Positions 61,419 through 64,000 of a DNA stretch of 64,000 nucleotides are shown here, piece by piece. The stretch's first letter is position 1. Every line of letters starts with the position of its first letter. Below the pieces are notes generated by a model. That model was not told the DNA's origin and did not search any database. It worked only from the letters and a program-made list of their open reading frames with translations. Source of the stretch: Acidobacteria bacterium Ga0077551 (lineage in GTDB: Bacteria; Pseudomonadota; Alphaproteobacteria; Caulobacterales; Hyphomonadaceae); the NCBI GenBank assembly GCA_001464545.1, contig LNFC01000019.1, positions 144,076 to 208,075 of the forward strand. Reading direction: 5' to 3'. Both the position numbers and the translations under genes were made by a program.

Positions 61419-62312
61419 TCACATCCCCGTCGCAATCTCCCCGAACACGCCGCGCAGCCAGATCAGCGCCGGGTCCTCGGAATTCTCTCGCCGCCAGTAG
61501 GCTACGCTCGCCAGCATCGGCGAGGGGATCGGCAAGTCGCGCACCGCGAGTCCCGATGCTTCCGCCATCGGGCGCGGCGCCACCAGCGCCAGCTGCGTCT
61601 GGCGCACCGCTTCGATGGCGGGCTGGTGGTTCGGCAGGCGCAGCGCCGGCGTGATCCGCCCGCCCGCCGCGCGCGCCATCTCCTCCACCAGGCTGCGCCC
61701 CTCGCGCCGGCTGGAGACGGCAATGTGGCGCAGCGCGAAGAAGCGCTCGGCCGTCAGCTTCTTGTCCGCCATCGGATGATCCGGCGCGAGCATGCAGGCA
61801 TAGGGCGTCGAGAACAGCACTTCGCGTTCAAGGTTCGGGCCGCGCAGTTCCGGCACGTCGATGGCAAGGTCAAGGCGCCCGGAGGCAAGCTCCGTCGAGA
61901 TCGCGGAGCGGTCGATCTGGCTCCACGCAATCCGCAGGCCGGGCGCCACGGACTCCAGCTTGCGCGCCAGCGGCGGCACCAGCATGTAGGCCGAAGCATC
62001 GCGCGCCGAAATATTGAACACCCGGGTCGAGCGGGCGGGTTCGAATTCGGAGCGCGGCTCAAGGCCGCTGCGTAGCCTGTCCAGCGCCTCGCGCACCGCC
62101 GGCATCAGCGCCTCGGCCATCGCGGTCGGCTTCACGCCGCGCCCCTCGCGCACGAACAGCGGGTCCTCGAAATGCAGCCGCAGGCGGGCCAGCGCATTGC
62201 TCACGGCGGGCTGCGTGATGTGCAGGCTCTCGCTCGCCCGGGTCAGGCTGCGCTCGGTATGGATGGCTTCCAATACCGGCAGGAGGTTCAGGTCGAGACT
62301 GCGCAGGTTCAT
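61419..62312 (-). CDS. LysR-family transcriptional regulator
   Basis: A 297-residue LysR regulator. The N-terminal winged helix (NLLPVLEAIHTERSLTRASE, then LHITQPAVSNALARLR and FVREGRG) is clear, followed by a periplasmic-binding-protein-like effector domain. The style resembles the NodD/NahR subgroup. A symmetric site with the LysR T-N11-A pattern lies just upstream, suggesting autoregulation. No divergent target gene is present; the TauE-like permease gene upstream on the same strand is a candidate partner. Confidence 0.93.
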   Translation of the reverse strand: MNLRSLDLNLLPVLEAIHTERSLTRASESLHITQPAVSNALARLRLHFEDPLFVREGRGVKPTAMAEALMPAVREALDRLRSGLEPRSEFEPARSTRVFNISARDASAYMLVPPLARKLESVAPGLRIAWSQIDRSAISTELASGRLDLAIDVPELRGPNLEREVLFSTPYACMLAPDHPMADKKLTAERFFALRHIAVSSRREGRSLVEEMARAAGGRITPALRLPNHQPAIEAVRQTQLALVAPRPMAEASGLAVRDLPIPSPMLASVAYWRRENSEDPALIWLRGVFGEIATGM

Positions 62313-62329
62313 CTATGGTAAATTCCCTA

Positions 62330-62346
62330 CATCACTAGTGGTGATG
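62330..62346. promoter_or_regulatory. LysR-type operator upstream of the lysR gene
   Basis: Six-base inverted arms CATCAC and GTGATG flank five bases (TAGTG). It contains both the T-N11-A core and the ATC-N9-GAT pattern used by NodD-type LysR regulators. It sits 18 bases upstream of the regulator start codon. Confidence 0.6.
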
Positions 62347-62436
62347 AGCGAACTTCATAAGATAAAGTTGCCGAATAGTCGAGACTGGGGCAGAGGAGCG
62401 CGCTGGGGAAGTGGAGTAACGCGCATGACCGCCGTG

Positions 62437-63183
62437 CTAAAGCCATCCCGCCGCCTTCAGCAGCATCGCCGCGCCAATCGCGGTGACGAGCCATTTCATC
62501 GCCCGCTTGAAGTCGATATCACTCATGCGCTCGAGCAGCTTGCCGCCGAGAGTCGTGCCGAGCATCGAGAGCGGGACCGCCAGGACAAAAAACCAGACGG
62601 GCGGAAAGGCCGCCTCGCCGGCAGCGGCAATCACCGGCAGGCTCCAGAAAACAATCTTCACAAGATGGGCGAGCACCTGCGTCACCGACTTGGTGGCCAC
62701 GATCGCGCGCCGGTCCATCTCGGTGGTGACAAAAAAGATATCGAGCAGGGGGCCGGCAACGCCCCCCAGCGTATTCAGGGCCTGTACGGCAAAACCCGCC
62801 AGTTCCGCCTGGCCTCGCTGGAGTATGTCCAACCGGAGCCAGCCCTTCGGCAGCCAGACGAGCATCGCGGTGAGGCCCAGGAACAGGTAGACCGCGCGCG
62901 CCTCGGGGCGCCAGGCGACCACCAGCAGGACCAGAAAGCCCGCCAGCGCGCCGAGCGCGTAGCGGCGGAAGACGCGCCAGTCGATATACTGGCGCCAGAG
63001 GAAAGCCCGGTAGCCGTTGGAGACCACCTGCACGGCGCCGTGGACGACCATCGCGGTCGCGACGGGCAGCATCGCGGCCAGCACGCCCATCAGGATCAGC
63101 CCGCCGGCCATGCCGAAGATGCCGGAAATGAACGCGGTCACCAGCACGGTAACCAGGATCACGAGGGCCGAAACGGAACTCAT
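62437..63183 (-). CDS. TauE/SafE-family membrane permease
   Basis: A 248-residue protein with about seven to eight membrane helices, opening with VLVTAFISGIFGMAGGLILMG, the typical TauE/SafE N-terminal repeat, and with a second repeat around LNTLGGVAGPLLDIFF. The family exports sulfite, sulfoacetate or related organic anions. The length is normal. It lies upstream of the LysR gene on the same strand, which may regulate it; the substrate is unknown. Confidence 0.87.
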   Translation of the reverse strand: MSSVSALVILVTVLVTAFISGIFGMAGGLILMGVLAAMLPVATAMVVHGAVQVVSNGYRAFLWRQYIDWRVFRRYALGALAGFLVLLVVAWRPEARAVYLFLGLTAMLVWLPKGWLRLDILQRGQAELAGFAVQALNTLGGVAGPLLDIFFVTTEMDRRAIVATKSVTQVLAHLVKIVFWSLPVIAAAGEAAFPPVWFFVLAVPLSMLGTTLGGKLLERMSDIDFKRAMKWLVTAIGAAMLLKAAGWL

Positions 63184-63313
63184 CGCAAGCGCCTTAGCCG
63201 AGTCCCTTCGCCAGCGCGAGAGCCAGAAAGAATTTGCGCGCCCCCCGGCGCGTCAGTTACCCTGCTGAAGAAGACCAGCAGAAAACATGAACCTTGGGAG
63301 AGGAAACAGACCC

Positions 63314-64000
63314 ATGCCTGATACACAACGCACCGGCGACGAGCACGCCGACCTGAACGACCTTCGCATGTCCGAGGGCGTCCGCCCGCTTTACGAACAC
63401 GTCGTGAAGTTCATCCAGGAAACCGTGAACCCGATGAGCGTCGAGTTCCACCGGCTCGGCGAAGGCAACCCGAACATCTGGACCTACGCCCCCGGCCAGC
63501 TCGAATGCCTCGAGAAAGCCAAGGACGAAGCCAAGAAGCAGGGCCTCTGGAACTTCTTCCTGCCGGACGCCGAAACCGGCGAAGGCCTGTCGAACCTCGA
63601 CTATGCCTATATCGCTGCCGAACTCGGCAAGAACCCGATGGCCTCCGAGACGATGAACTGCTCGGCGCCCGACACCGGCAACATGGAAGTGCTCGAGCGC
63701 GTCGGCACCCCGGCGCAGAAAGAGAAGTGGCTGAAGCCGCTGCTCGAAGGCAAGATTCGCTCCGCCTACGTGATGACCGAGCCGCACATGGCTTCCTCGG
63801 ACGCCAAGAACGTCTCGATGAAGTGCGAACTGATCGGCGACGAATACGTGCTGAACGGCGAGAAGTATTACGCCTCCGGCGCCGGCGATCCGCGCTGCCG
63901 CATCATGATCGTGATGTGCCGCTCGAACAACGGCCCGGACGTCAACCGCCAGCAGTCCCAGGTCCTCGTGCCGCTGCCCCATCCGGGCGTTACCATCGTC
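63314..64000 (+). CDS. acyl-CoA dehydrogenase, N-terminal part (3' end outside window)
   Basis: The first 229 residues of an acyl-CoA dehydrogenase, open to the window end. An N-terminal helical domain with VRPLYEHVVKFIQETV and GLWNFFLPDAETGEGLSN leads to the FAD/substrate-binding motif YVMTEPHMASSDAKNVSM and the beta-domain stretch YVLNGEKYYASGAGDPRC. The form resembles ACAD10/ACAD11-type dehydrogenases that act with hydroxyacyl kinases, and an APH-type kinase gene lies 22 kb away. The start is ATG 63314, with GAGAGGAAAC upstream. Confidence 0.93.
   Translation, partial: MPDTQRTGDEHADLNDLRMSEGVRPLYEHVVKFIQETVNPMSVEFHRLGEGNPNIWTYAPGQLECLEKAKDEAKKQGLWNFFLPDAETGEGLSNLDYAYIAAELGKNPMASETMNCSAPDTGNMEVLERVGTPAQKEKWLKPLLEGKIRSAYVMTEPHMASSDAKNVSMKCELIGDEYVLNGEKYYASGAGDPRCRIMIVMCRSNNGPDVNRQQSQVLVPLPHPGVTIV

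Noticed and set aside
1..64000. tRNA, rRNA, CRISPR array, transposon, prophage or restriction system
   Set aside because: Looked for by eye (cloverleaf-like T-loop sequences, evenly spaced repeats, transposase or integrase motifs, methylase/nuclease pairs) and none was found.

Overview
This window reads as chromosomal DNA of a high-GC alphaproteobacterium, most likely a Caulobacterales/Hyphomonadaceae-type organism. The basis is gene content and order: an RNase E with the extreme C-terminal Gly-Trp-Trp PNPase-docking motif known from Caulobacter and an S1-domain insertion, divergent rne/amidase genes, split alpha/beta glycyl-tRNA synthetase, pyruvate phosphate dikinase, a TIGR02301-type protein, many fatty-acid CoA genes and an abundance of small lipoproteins. 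No rRNA, tRNA, CRISPR array, transposase, phage or plasmid gene was seen. The window is gene-dense core chromosome; both ends cut through acyl-CoA dehydrogenase genes.

Layout. 1-5.2 kb: a rightward fatty-acid beta-oxidation cluster (acyl-CoA dehydrogenase, hotdog thioesterase, thiolase, an unknown membrane protein, FadB-type multifunctional enzyme) closed by a long hairpin. 5.3-5.7 kb: a lower-GC lipoprotein with its own terminator. 5.9-8.6 kb: leftward rne. 9-14 kb: rightward envelope/isoprenoid block (amidase, TPR lipoprotein, ispE, polyprenyl-phosphate sugar transferase), facing a leftward polyprenyl diphosphate synthase. 15-25 kb: lipoprotein, DUF2007, TrmN6-like methyltransferase, a 36-aa membrane microprotein, glyQ, CDGSH protein, Asp/Arg-repeat secreted protein, glyS, ppdK and a SleB-type wall hydrolase. 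25-30 kb: leftward NAD biosynthesis operon nadA-(secreted protein)-nadB-nadC-SDR, preceded by a palindromic candidate operator. 30-38 kb, leftward: a 772-aa orphan membrane protein, an M20 peptidase lipoprotein, a DAACS symporter and a lytic transglycosylase. 38-39.4 kb: dapA-smpB. 39.4-44.5 kb: leftward run TIGR02301 - gamma-glutamyltransferase - uracil-DNA glycosylase - phosphotransferase - zinc alcohol dehydrogenase. 44.5-47.8 kb: 2-hydroxyacid dehydrogenase, PQQ sugar dehydrogenase, CorA. 47.8-51.1 kb, leftward: ATL-like protein, AraC/GyrI regulator, alpha/beta hydrolase, nitronate monooxygenase. 51.3-52 kb: two small acidic secreted proteins. 52-64 kb: SDR, NUDIX, RlmD-like methyltransferase, patatin, RsmD, two crotonases, TadA-like deaminase, DUF2975/XRE pair, CPA2 antiporter, LysR regulator, TauE permease and the start of another acyl-CoA dehydrogenase.

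The main themes are fatty-acid degradation, cell-envelope building and turnover (amidase, SleB, Slt, GT4, isoprenoids, lipoproteins), translation and RNA decay, and NAD synthesis. The least explained items are the 772-aa membrane protein with a CtrA-like box upstream, the paired acidic secreted proteins, the Asp/Arg repeat protein, the His/Asp-rich insertion in RNase E and several long inverted repeats in promoter regions. No clearly recognisable new multi-gene system was found; these are leads, not demonstrations.
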